Shown piece by piece: positions 8,820-16,950 of a stretch of DNA of 64,000 bases. The stretch is from contig CAJUAF010000001.1 in NCBI GenBank assembly GCA_910584365.1, positions 280,218 through 344,217 on the forward strand. Reading direction: 5' to 3'. Numbering within the stretch: the first letter of the stretch is position 1; the number at the start of each line of letters is the position of its first letter. Under the pieces are notes generated by a model, which was given only the letters and a program-made list of their open reading frames with translations, was not told the origin of the DNA and ran no database searches. The position numbers and the translations under genes were made by a program. Source of the DNA: an uncultured Muribaculaceae bacterium. Lineage in GTDB: Bacteria > Bacteroidota > Bacteroidia > Bacteroidales > Muribaculaceae.

Positions 8820-11800
8820 TTAGAAGATAATCTTTGCGCCGAACGAGTATGTCCTCAACTGGGGATAGTTGCAACCTGACAGCATACTTGACGCAATGAC
8901 GATTTCAGGGTCGTCGCCGGTGAAACCGGTGAATGTAAACGGGTTCTGCACGTCGACATAGAGGCGCAGGCTCTGCATATACCCCTTGAGGAACGACCAT
9001 CTGCGGGCGTCGAACGTGTAGCCCAATGTAATGTTACGCACACGCAGGAAGTCGGCTTTTTCGTAGAAGAGCTTTATGCCTGCGTTGCCGGGCATGGTGA
9101 CATCCTTGGTGGCAACGCCGGGAGTAGTCCCGTTGGGGTTGGTCTGAGAATTCCACACGGTGAACGCGTAATCAGTGGGGTTGGCGGCGCTTATGCCGCT
9201 GGCGAGGTTGTTGGCCGAGCAGTTGGCGGCCTTGGTGTTGTTGTATTTCTCCACGCCGAGCTGACCATACATATAGATGTCGAGGTCCCAGTTCTTGTAG
9301 GAAAAAGTGTTGCCAAAGCCGTAATAGAGCTTGGGGAGGAGGTCATCCATGTAGATGTCGCCCTCGTCTATGACTCCGTTGCCGTTGCGGTCGTCAATGA
9401 TGGGGAAACCGGGTTTCTGGGCATCGACCGGAAGAGAGCGCTGCGAGTCGGGCATATTGCTGCGGTCTGCGTTGATTATGCCGGTGGTGTTATAGTAATA
9501 ATAGGCGCTCATCGGCTCGTTTTTACGCTGCTGGTAGGTCTTGTAGTCATAGTTTGGCATACGTTCCACCCAGTCGGCGCGGTAGTGGGAAAGAGCCAGC
9601 GAGGTCGTCCAGGTAAAGTCTGTGGTACGGATGTTTTCGGAATTGAGCGAGAGTTCGACACCGGTGCGCTTATAGTGGGCGCCGTTGACCGGACGGGTGG
9701 GATACATATTGAGCAGGGAGGTATAGGCGGTGCCGAGCATATTTGTCACGTCGTTGCGGAAGATGTCGAAGTTACCCGAAAGCCGATTATTGAGAACCAC
9801 GAAGTCGAGGCCGATGTTTTTCATTGTGGTCTTTTGCCACGTCACGTCGTCGTAGCTGCCCCCCAGGAGGACGAACGGCACATAAGTCACGCTGCCGTTG
9901 GAGAATTTTATGTCTTCACGCGACACACCGACAGTACCGTACAAGGAGGTGCCGAGGTTGTCGCTGCCGGTGACGCCGTAGCTGGCACGCAGTTTGAGCA
10001 GGTTGAGCCATGTGAAGTCTCGGAGGAATTTCTCCTGGGATATTTTCCATGCGCCTGACACCGATGGGAACCATGAGTATTTCTTGCTGTCGAAGAATTT
10101 GTCGGTACCGTCGCGGCGCACTGTCGCGGCAAGCACATACTTGTCGAAGAGGAGGAAAGACGCGCGTGCGAACTGTGAACGTTTCTCGTTTTCGTATTTA
10201 TACGACGAGGGAACGAAGGGGCCGTCGGCCGCGCCGAGATTGGTGTCCTGGATCATGTCGTTGGCGTTCTGATAGGAGACGGTCATACCATCCCCCTTGT
10301 CGACATAGCGTCCCATACCCACGACCGCATTGAAATCAAGAGCCTGCCAGAAGTTATGGTTGAAATTCACCATACCTTCCATCGTCTCATACTGGCGTTC
10401 GACATACCCGAGGCTACCGCGCGACTTTTTCACGAGCCCGAAGTAGACATCCTTGGGGATGTAGGATGTGCGGCGCCCCGTCTCGTGATTGATGCCGTAG
10501 ACCAGACGTACCGACAGCATCTGCTTGATTATGTCGATATCCATCGCGAAGTTGGCGTAGTAGCTGCTCTGGCGCGACTCGTCGATGATGTCGAGAGTAG
10601 CCACCGGGTTGGGGACACGGCCGAAGATGGTGTACTCGCCGTTCTTGTCATAGACAGGGAGGTATGTGGGGTAATGCAAGGCGGAATAGAGCGAACCGGA
10701 AGCCGAGTTGCCCTGATTTCCGGTATCGCCGCCGACCAGTCCGTTCTCGTATTTGTTCTTGTTAAGGTTGACGATGGTGGATAGCTTAAGGAACGGGAAG
10801 AGCTGCGCGGTGATGTTTGTGCGCAGTGAGTAGCGCTCCATCCCTGCATTGCGTATGATACCGTCCTCGTTGAAATAGTTCACGCCGAGATAATATTTCA
10901 GCTTCTGGGTGCCACCGCTGATTGTCAGCGAATGGTTGTTGATATGGCCTGTCTTGAGTACATAGTCCTGCCAGTCGGTGTCAGTGGCGTTGTCAATCTG
11001 GGCCTGGGAGAAGACGGGTGTCCACTTGCCGTCGTAAGCGAGGTTGCCGTAGGGATACTGGTTGTTGTTGAGCAGGTATTTTTCCTTGTCGAAGACGTTG
11101 ACAAGGTTCATGTACTCGACGCTGTTGAGACGGTTGAGCCCGTAATTGTATCGTTTCTGTATGGAATAGCTCCCCTCGTAGGTGATGGTGGGCTTCCCTT
11201 CGGCTCCTTTCTTTGTGGTGATCAGCACGACACCGTCGGCCGCGCCGATACCGTAGATGGCGGCCGATGCATCCTTGAGTACCTCGATCGACTCGATGTC
11301 ACCGGGGTTAAGCCCGGCCAGCGCAGAACGCTTCACATTGTCGGGCAGACCGGTCTCGCCGCTGCCGGCTTCGAGCGAAGAGTTAGGCATGATGACTCCG
11401 TCGACAACATATATGGGGTTGCCGCCGCCACGGATGGAGATATTGATGTCGCCGCCGGGCTGAGTGCTGCTGACAGTGGCCTGGAGACCTGCCGCGCGGC
11501 CAAGCAGCATACTTGACACGCTGCTGTTGGCGGCTTTCGATATTTTGTCGGTCTTGACGGTGGAAATCGCAGTGGTGAGGTTTTTACGTGTTGTCGTACC
11601 ATAACCGACCACGACCACCTCGTCAAGCACGTTGTTGTCGGGCTTGAGACGCACGGTCAGGTCAGACGTGTCCCCGGGCTTGACGGAAGCAGACTGGAAT
11701 CCCAGGTATGAGACATAGAGCTGACCGTCTTCGGGCATCTCTATCGAGAAAAAACCGTCGACGTCGGTGACCACTCCCGGGGTGTTTTTGTCAAAAGTGA

Positions 11801-12260
11801 CCGGCGCGCCGATAAGGGGCTCATCGTTGGAGGCGTCCACCACCTTGCCGGTCACGCGTCTTTTCGCGGGAGAGGCAGGTGATGCGGCGGGGGAACCGGC
11901 TGCATCATCGGTTTTTTTCAACGCGATCTGGTATCCGTCGATATCATATCTGACGTTGGTGCCTTTGAACATCTGGTCAAGCATGGATGTCACAGGCTGG
12001 GAGGAGACTCTGACGTTTACCTTGCGTCCTGTGTCAATCGACCCGCTTGTGTAGAAAAAAATGTATTTGCTGTTGTGTTCGATGTAATCAAGGACATCTT
12101 TCACCGGGGTGTTGTTCATCTCCACGGTAAAAGTCTTGGAGTTGACGTAGCTTCCGCTAACGGCCGCCTGTGATGACAAGGTCGACAGACTCAGCCATAG
12201 CAACAGAATTATGCGTGATAACTCTTTCCTCGCATTAATCATGCGGATGTATTTATCCAT
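8820..12260 (-). CDS. susC: SusC/RagA TonB-dependent transporter with N-terminal STN signalling domain
   Basis: An 1146-residue TonB-linked outer-membrane transporter. In order: signal peptide (about 1-32), an STN (secretin/TonB N-terminal) domain at about 43-115, a linker of alanine, serine and proline, a carboxypeptidase-D-regulatory-like domain at about 135-207 (RVTGKVVDAS...), the plug from about 212 (DEVVVVGYGT) and the beta-barrel ending in SFGAKIIF. The STN domain is the part that contacts a FecR-type anti-sigma factor, and the two genes upstream are exactly fecR and an ECF sigma gene. The transporter therefore both imports the glycan and reports its presence. An inverted repeat lies 38 bases before the start codon. 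Confidence 0.96.
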   Translation of the reverse strand: MDKYIRMINARKELSRIILLLWLSLSTLSSQAAVSGSYVNSKTFTVEMNNTPVKDVLDYIEHNSKYIFFYTSGSIDTGRKVNVRVSSQPVTSMLDQMFKGTNVRYDIDGYQIALKKTDDAAGSPAASPASPAKRRVTGKVVDASNDEPLIGAPVTFDKNTPGVVTDVDGFFSIEMPEDGQLYVSYLGFQSASVKPGDTSDLTVRLKPDNNVLDEVVVVGYGTTTRKNLTTAISTVKTDKISKAANSSVSSMLLGRAAGLQATVSSTQPGGDINISIRGGGNPIYVVDGVIMPNSSLEAGSGETGLPDNVKRSALAGLNPGDIESIEVLKDASAAIYGIGAADGVVLITTKKGAEGKPTITYEGSYSIQKRYNYGLNRLNSVEYMNLVNVFDKEKYLLNNNQYPYGNLAYDGKWTPVFSQAQIDNATDTDWQDYVLKTGHINNHSLTISGGTQKLKYYLGVNYFNEDGIIRNAGMERYSLRTNITAQLFPFLKLSTIVNLNKNKYENGLVGGDTGNQGNSASGSLYSALHYPTYLPVYDKNGEYTIFGRVPNPVATLDIIDESRQSSYYANFAMDIDIIKQMLSVRLVYGINHETGRRTSYIPKDVYFGLVKKSRGSLGYVERQYETMEGMVNFNHNFWQALDFNAVVGMGRYVDKGDGMTVSYQNANDMIQDTNLGAADGPFVPSSYKYENEKRSQFARASFLLFDKYVLAATVRRDGTDKFFDSKKYSWFPSVSGAWKISQEKFLRDFTWLNLLKLRASYGVTGSDNLGTSLYGTVGVSREDIKFSNGSVTYVPFVLLGGSYDDVTWQKTTMKNIGLDFVVLNNRLSGNFDIFRNDVTNMLGTAYTSLLNMYPTRPVNGAHYKRTGVELSLNSENIRTTDFTWTTSLALSHYRADWVERMPNYDYKTYQQRKNEPMSAYYYYNTTGIINADRSNMPDSQRSLPVDAQKPGFPIIDDRNGNGVIDEGDIYMDDLLPKLYYGFGNTFSYKNWDLDIYMYGQLGVEKYNNTKAANCSANNLASGISAANPTDYAFTVWNSQTNPNGTTPGVATKDVTMPGNAGIKLFYEKADFLRVRNITLGYTFDARRWSFLKGYMQSLRLYVDVQNPFTFTGFTGDDPEIVIASSMLSGCNYPQLRTYSFGAKIIF

Positions 12261-12297
12261 GATAGTGCATTGGTTTAAGGTTTTGAAAATCTGGAGT

Positions 12298-12324
12298 TGA
12301 ATTTAGATCGCGAGTTTAAATTCA
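12298..12324. promoter_or_regulatory. Inverted repeat upstream of susC
   Basis: TGAATTTA (12298-12305) and TAAATTCA (12317-12324) are perfect inverted repeats separated by 11 bases, placed 38 bases before the susC start and after the fecR stop. It could be a protein-binding operator, an element of the ECF promoter, or a leader hairpin in the transcript. The sequence alone does not distinguish these. Confidence 0.45.
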
Positions 12325-12390
12325 GCCCGTTATATATTACACAATCGATTATTCGTCAGAATGGGAGACGGTCAGGGAGGCGGTCGCCGC

Positions 12391-13479
12391 TCATTTGATC
12401 CGGCAGACGTATATGCTGTCTCCCCTCTCCTCGTATGTCACCGGGGCGGAGAAGGCGATGGCGTGGAGTACATCCCCGATGTCGTCTTTAAGGTACAGCT
12501 TGCCGGTGACTTTTATGTCAGCCACATCGGGCGACAGCACAAACTCTCGCCCGTAGCAGACGTTAAGCCTGGAAAACACATCGGCAAGAGACTTATGGCT
12601 GTACACCAGCAGATTGTCTTTCCAGCTCACATAGGGTGTCACGTCGACCTGCCTGGGCGAGCTTATGGTGGAGCCGGTTATGTCGACCAGTTGTCCGGGG
12701 CTCATCGTCACCTTCCCGTTGGCGGAATTGTTCAGCTCGACTTTGCCTGATACAAGTACTACCTGAGACGGTGCGCCGTTGCCGTAAGCCATAATGTTGA
12801 ACGAAGTCCCGAGAACGGTCACGTCGAAGTCCCTGTTCCTGACTGTGAAGGGATGATTTTTATCAGGGGCGACATCGAGATACACCTCTCCGGACACGTA
12901 TATCTCACGGGCGTCTTCCGTGAATTCCTGCGGGTAGACGACCCGCGAATTGGAGTTGGCCCACAGGTGTGTGCCGTCGGCAAACCGGATTTCGGCTCTG
13001 TGTCCTTTCGGTACCACCAGCTGACAATATTCATTGGCGGCAGGATTGGCGGCGGTGCCGGACATCGACTTTCCGTTGACCAGCACGGTGCCGTTGGCGA
13101 GGCAACTGATTCTGGCGCGATTCTGGCCGACCACAGCCGTGTCACATCCGGGTATTATATTAATGATATGTCCGTCGGTCATCTCCATCTCTGTGGCGAG
13201 GGCATAGGCCATTATGTCTTGCCTTGTCGCAGAACCGGGCTCGACCGCCAGGTCTATCCCACCCCACCACAGCATCATCGCGACAGCCGCTGCCACCGAG
13301 GCCGACCATACAGCGATTTTCCAACGCATGGCGTTTCTGGAGGCGGCGCGTTTTATCCGCAGCTCGCAGTCATACCACGCCTGGTCGATCTCAGAATCGG
13401 AAAATTCCTTTTCCCGTTTCCTGAAGATGTCCACAACGCCATAAATCAATTTGTTGATATCGGTATTTCGGGGAGTCAT
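12391..13479 (-). CDS. FecR-family anti-sigma factor
   Basis: A 362-residue protein with a cytoplasmic N-terminal region, one transmembrane helix (about 52-72) and a periplasmic FecR domain (YCQLVVPKGHRAEIRFADG, WANSNSRVVYP, ISGEVYLDV-type motif, VLGTSFNIMAYG) followed by the C-terminal domain that meets the STN domain of SusC. The start is set at MTPRNTDIN because the open frame upstream of it overlaps the sigma gene and lacks family similarity. It lies 61 bases after the sigma gene and before susC, the classical order for trans-envelope glycan sensing. Glycan binding by SusC is expected to release the sigma factor held by this protein. Confidence 0.93.
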   Translation of the reverse strand: MTPRNTDINKLIYGVVDIFRKREKEFSDSEIDQAWYDCELRIKRAASRNAMRWKIAVWSASVAAAVAMMLWWGGIDLAVEPGSATRQDIMAYALATEMEMTDGHIINIIPGCDTAVVGQNRARISCLANGTVLVNGKSMSGTAANPAANEYCQLVVPKGHRAEIRFADGTHLWANSNSRVVYPQEFTEDAREIYVSGEVYLDVAPDKNHPFTVRNRDFDVTVLGTSFNIMAYGNGAPSQVVLVSGKVELNNSANGKVTMSPGQLVDITGSTISSPRQVDVTPYVSWKDNLLVYSHKSLADVFSRLNVCYGREFVLSPDVADIKVTGKLYLKDDIGDVLHAIAFSAPVTYEERGDSIYVCRIK

Positions 13480-13540
13480 CGCAAAAAAATTGACAAGTTT
13501 ACATATTATTATACGGAATCTTACGGAATCCCTACTCACG

Positions 13541-14113
13541 TCATGACAACATCTGGCACAAATAGGCCAGGAAAGGTGCCGCGCCCATCTCTGACCGGAG
13601 AGACTTGAGCGCCCTCGACACAAGATTCATCGCCGACTGTGGATTCATCTCCATCACAGCGGCAGTCTCCTTGTACGACAGCCCGCGGACATATCTGAGA
13701 TAAATTGACACACGCTGATTATATGTCAGGGAGTTGTATGCCTTGACGAGCCTGCGGCTCAGCATACGCGAGTCATCGTCATCTTTGAACAGCATCTCGA
13801 TTCCCGAGTCGTTATCATCGATCTCAAACAGCCGCCCGGAGATTGACACATCGTCATGGGAAGACGCGACCCGGTCGAAAATCATGTTACGCAATGATGT
13901 CAGAAGATATGACCTCACATAGGGCGTTGAAGAAAGTTTCCGGCTGCTGCATATCTTTACAAACACATCCTGAATGCAGTCTTTGACAAATTCCTCATCG
14001 GAAACGAATCTCATTCCCCAGTTAAACAACAGGTTATAGTTAGCCTTATACAACAGCGACAAAGCTGTCATATCACCGCTCAAGACCTGGCTCCATAACT
14101 CAGCATCATTCAT
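13541..14113 (-). CDS. ECF RNA polymerase sigma-70 factor (SusC/FecR-associated)
   Basis: A 190-residue ECF sigma factor. Region 2 is seen in LLYKANYNLLFNWGMRF and FVKDCIQDVFVKI, and region 4 in LTYNQRVSIYLRYVRGLSYKETAAVM with the helix-turn-helix MNPQSAMNLVSRALKSLR. It is the first gene of the minus-strand glycan locus. By analogy with Bacteroides ECF/anti-sigma systems it should activate transcription of susC and downstream genes once FecR is triggered. The acidic insert FKDDDDS between regions 2 and 4 is typical linker sequence. A Bacteroidetes-type -7 box lies about 97 bases upstream. Confidence 0.95.
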   Translation of the reverse strand: MNDAELWSQVLSGDMTALSLLYKANYNLLFNWGMRFVSDEEFVKDCIQDVFVKICSSRKLSSTPYVRSYLLTSLRNMIFDRVASSHDDVSISGRLFEIDDNDSGIEMLFKDDDDSRMLSRRLVKAYNSLTYNQRVSIYLRYVRGLSYKETAAVMEMNPQSAMNLVSRALKSLRSEMGAAPFLAYLCQMLS

Positions 14114-14209
14114 TACTTAAAACACATGATTATTGATTTAAAGCGAATTGGGATTTGGAATCCGGCACTATTGCCCGAGTTGGTATCTTTATATAACGGA
14201 ACTCTCCAA

Positions 14210-14217
14210 CAAATCTA
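14210..14217 (-). promoter_or_regulatory. Candidate -7 box for the ECF sigma gene
   Basis: On the minus strand the sequence reads TAGATTTG, fitting the Bacteroidetes primary-sigma -7 consensus TAnnTTTG. I see no clear TTTG -33 element at 19-21 bases, so the call is tentative. Its position, about 97 bases upstream of the sigma start codon, suits a promoter for the regulatory pair. Confidence 0.4.
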
Positions 14218-14397
14218 ATCATTATCTTTCAAAAAAAAGCGGATTCCACCCAATATTGTCCTAAATAAATTGGGATAAATCGCTACTTTTTGCAGGTACA
14301 GAAACGCAGGCCCGGGAGGGTCTCGGAAAACGATTTTCAGACGGACTGTAACTATCCCGGAGAAGTGTTGACAGATTTGAGGGCGATTAACTAATGA

Positions 14398-14500
14398 GGT
14401 TTACACCGTCTGGGACGGTTGACTGTTTCTCTTTACACGTTTTTATCGGTTGACTGATTCGGTTTACAGATCTGGGGCTGTAAACTGATTTTCTTTACAC
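14398..14500. repeat. Two imperfect direct repeats, each able to form a hairpin
   Basis: Two copies of an about 40-base unit start with GGTTTACA and end with CTTTACAC (14398-14438 and 14461-14500); roughly three quarters of positions match. The second contains a perfect inverted repeat GTTTACAG-8 bases-CTGTAAAC, and the first contains ACCGTC-3 bases-GACGGT. The unit lies in the gene-free gap between the glycan locus and the accessory island, so it may be a remnant of a mobile element end or a structured noncoding element. No transposase is nearby. Confidence 0.5.
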
Positions 14501-14967
14501 CACTTTGCAGAAAGGTGTCGAAGTTCCACTGTCGACCTTCGAATGCAAATTTAACAAGATTCCAAGGCAATGCAATGCCTGTCGTGGATTTTTTGTAACT
14601 TTACCTTCGGAAGCCGAAGAAGAAACGGGCTCTGCTGAGGAGCAATCCGCCAGCAATAGGCTTCTGCGTCACACTGAATTTGTCTCGAATTTATCCCGAA
14701 AATTTTCAGGTGTTATGGCGGAGTTGTCGATTTTTTATTGTTACTTTGCCTATGCACATGATCAGCAACATTAAACACTGCGGAAAGGGTTGGTTCAGGA
14801 CAAGCCGACGTACTGAATTTCATCAGTTTCCGGAAGGATGTCGGGCTATGGCATTGATAAGCCTCCTAACAAACTGTTTTGAGTAATACCGAAAAAGGAC
14901 ATTAACCATATTTCCTCATCCTGATATCAGCCCCTCTGCAATACATCATTATTTTTTACACAACATA
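14501..14967. other. Gene-free stretch with two promoter-like copies
   Basis: No convincing coding sequence is present. Two similar segments, GTGGATTTTTTGTAACTTTACC (around 14584-14605) and GTCGATTTTTTATTGTTACTTTGCC (around 14726-14750), each resemble a Bacteroidetes promoter -7 region (TAACTTTA and TTACTTTG), yet neither is followed by a plausible gene. This could be decayed coding DNA or a short noncoding transcript. The second copy is about 220 bases before the GIY-YIG gene and could serve as its promoter. Confidence 0.4.
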
Positions 14968-15795
14968 ATGGGAAAGACCGTAACTACATATTTAATTGAC
15001 GGAGACCCGAAAGGTACCCAGTATTCATTCATCAGCAACAAGATTTGCCAGATGTTCGTTGTGCCACGTTCCAATCTCTCTTATCTGAACACACAGGAAA
15101 AATTGCAGAAACCGGCATTTTATATCTTGCTGGGGGAAAACGAGTCAACTAAACCTCAGGCATATATCGGAGAAACGGAAAATTTCAGAGAGCATGTAAA
15201 AGATCACGACAGCAAGAAGGCGTTCTGGCAAAAGGCCCTCATATTTGTATCTAAAGATGCCGATATGACCAAAGTCGACGTGCAATACTTGGAGCATAAA
15301 GCGATAACCCGGGCCAAGAAAGCCAATTTGTTTGTCCTCAATGATAACAAACAAATCCCTAAAGCGCCCAATCTGCCTGAACACCAACGGGATTCGATGG
15401 ATGAGTTCTTTGAAGACGTGAAGTTTCTGGCGTCGTTTATCGGTTGCAATATCTTTGAGATATCCCAGCCAAAGGCGGAACATTTGTTCTACACCAAAGG
15501 CAGGAATTGCAATGCCTCAGGCTTTTATAGCTCCAACGGGTTTACAGTCCTGAAAGGAAGCATCATAGCCAAAACAATGGTCCCGTCTTTCAACTGGAAA
15601 GCGAAACGGGAAAAGATGCTCCAGGAATATACCGCCGATGAAAACGGCCAACTGGTACTGACATCGGACAAAACCTTCTCCACCCCCAGCACGGCCGCTG
15701 ATTTCTGCATCGGCAGCAGCAACAACGGCTGGTTGACCTGGAAAGATGAAAACGGTCAAACGCTCCATGCGGTCTACCGAAAACAATTAGAGTAA
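14968..15795 (+). CDS. GIY-YIG nuclease-like protein with C-terminal DUF4357-like domain
   Basis: A 275-residue cytoplasmic protein. The N-terminal half has a GIY-YIG-like core: FYILLGENES at about 51-60 and QAYIGETENFREHVKDHD at about 64-82 supply the two short strands and the conserved arginine helix, followed by KAFWQKALIFVSKD and a helix with YLEHKAITRAKK containing a likely catalytic glutamate. The C-terminal part (GFTVLKGSIIAKTMVPSF to DFCIGSSNNGWLTWKDENG) matches the DUF4357 pattern often found fused to GIY-YIG. Such proteins are common in variable islands; whether this one cuts DNA is unknown. It is the first gene of a plus-strand cluster with low similarity to core metabolism. Confidence 0.8.
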   Translation: MGKTVTTYLIDGDPKGTQYSFISNKICQMFVVPRSNLSYLNTQEKLQKPAFYILLGENESTKPQAYIGETENFREHVKDHDSKKAFWQKALIFVSKDADMTKVDVQYLEHKAITRAKKANLFVLNDNKQIPKAPNLPEHQRDSMDEFFEDVKFLASFIGCNIFEISQPKAEHLFYTKGRNCNASGFYSSNGFTVLKGSIIAKTMVPSFNWKAKREKMLQEYTADENGQLVLTSDKTFSTPSTAADFCIGSSNNGWLTWKDENGQTLHAVYRKQLE

Positions 15796-15819
15796 TAGCA
15801 AACGTATCCCCTGCAATCA

Positions 15820-16272
15820 ATGGACAGCACTGGAGGCTTCAGGTATAACTCCCGATGGGACGGATCGACATGGTTCATCATTGGACTTGTCGCGGCCAGC
15901 GGCGTCATCCCATGCTTTATGGATGACGGAATCTGGCCCGTTGTCATCTGTTTGGCGATGCTGATATTCGTCCTGGTCTCTTTTCTGAGCATTTATTACC
16001 GGATTGATGGCGACAACCTGGTTGTCTACACATTCTTTCGTCCGACGGCATACCCTATCGGGAAAATCAAAGACATCCGGCAAACCGACAGTGTCCTGTC
16101 GGCCCCGGCAACATCGCTTACCCGGCGCCTGGCAATAACTTTCACCGACCGGAACATTTTGAAAAGCACTATGCCGCTCATCATATCCCCTGTACGTCAG
16201 GAAGAATTTATCTGCCGGCTGCAGGCCGTCAATCCCGAAATTCACACTCCAACGTCCGGAACCTCTCTCTGA
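15820..16272 (+). CDS. Small membrane protein with PH-like domain
   Basis: A 150-residue protein with two adjacent transmembrane helices (WFIIGLVAASGVIPCFM and WPVVICLAMLIFVLVSFLSI) followed by a segment YYRIDGDNLVVYTFF..YPIGKIKDIRQT that matches the bacterial PH-like domain (bPH type) found after two-helix anchors. The remaining part, RLAITFTDRNILKSTMPLIISP, continues the PH-like strands. It lies 24 bases after the GIY-YIG gene, so co-transcription is likely. Function is unknown; in other bacteria such proteins are membrane-associated accessory factors. Confidence 0.7.
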   Translation: MDSTGGFRYNSRWDGSTWFIIGLVAASGVIPCFMDDGIWPVVICLAMLIFVLVSFLSIYYRIDGDNLVVYTFFRPTAYPIGKIKDIRQTDSVLSAPATSLTRRLAITFTDRNILKSTMPLIISPVRQEEFICRLQAVNPEIHTPTSGTSL

Positions 16273-16335
16273 GAAAAATACCCCGGATGGGCAAAATATA
16301 CAATCTGCCCATATCTGAGATTGAAAATAAATCCT

Positions 16336-16343
16336 TACATTTG
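16336..16343 (+). promoter_or_regulatory. Candidate -7 box upstream of lipoprotein/helicase genes
   Basis: TACATTTG fits the Bacteroidetes -7 consensus TAnnTTTG and lies 113 bases before the chosen lipoprotein start. No clear -33 TTTG is visible at the right distance, so confidence is limited. Confidence 0.4.
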
Positions 16344-16456
16344 CAACTGAACAACGGATTTCAATCCATCGGAATCCGCAGGATTTGGTTCCGGATGCAA
16401 GAACGCAGTTAATGTCAAGGACCGACTTCCATCAACAACCCCTTCAGAACTTCTTT

Positions 16457-16921
16457 ATGAGCAACAATAAATCTCTGGCGATATTCCTGATAATACTGGG
16501 GCTTATCATCGCAGGCTGCACCACCTCCAGGACCACAATCTCCCGCTCCGCGGATATTTCCCGATACCGCTACGCCTCCCTGACCGATGTCATGAGCTAT
16601 AACGGACCGGCCGGGATGATGGACGCCGAAATAAAGATTTACGATGCCATCGACAACAGCCGCCTCCGTATGGTCGGCGACCAGGCTATTAACGAACTCT
16701 CCTATGAACAGAAACAACAGCTGCTTCTGGCACGCTTCGCCGTCACCCGGAACCAGGAGGAAACCATCGTGACCGTCAACTTCGTCGACTACCTCTCCGG
16801 GCGTCCCATCGCCTCATGCCGCGGAGCCTCCGCCCTCGGCATCGACTCCCGGATAGACTTCAACACAGCGCTGAAAAAAGTCGCGGCTCAGATTGAAAAG
16901 ACATTTCCTCCCGAACCCTGA
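16457..16921 (+). CDS. Hypothetical lipoprotein
   Basis: A 154-residue protein starting at MSNNKSLAIFLIILGLIIAGC, a lipoprotein signal with its lipobox cysteine at residue 21. A longer in-frame start exists 72 bases upstream, but it would place charged residues before the signal. The mature part (SRYRYASLTDVMSYNGPAG, EQKQQLLLARFAVT, TIVTVNFVDYLSGRPIASCRG, TALKKVAAQIEKTF) resembles small envelope lipoproteins of the DUF4136 kind in outline, but I do not recognise the family. It ends 29 bases before the helicase gene and may be co-transcribed with it. Confidence 0.65.
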   Translation: MSNNKSLAIFLIILGLIIAGCTTSRTTISRSADISRYRYASLTDVMSYNGPAGMMDAEIKIYDAIDNSRLRMVGDQAINELSYEQKQQLLLARFAVTRNQEETIVTVNFVDYLSGRPIASCRGASALGIDSRIDFNTALKKVAAQIEKTFPPEP

Positions 16922-16950
16922 CGCCCCCTTCAAACCATCCTGCATCTGTC

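Noticed and set aside
13480..13623. N-terminal extension of FecR by 48 codons
   Set aside because: It would overlap the sigma gene and has no similarity to the family; MTPRNTDIN is the better start.
14398..14500. CRISPR-like array
   Set aside because: Only two imperfect units with no regular spacer and no cas gene.
14505..14886. Short open frames of 68-89 codons in the gap before the GIY-YIG gene
   Set aside because: No domain, poor composition and no consistent start; treated as noncoding.
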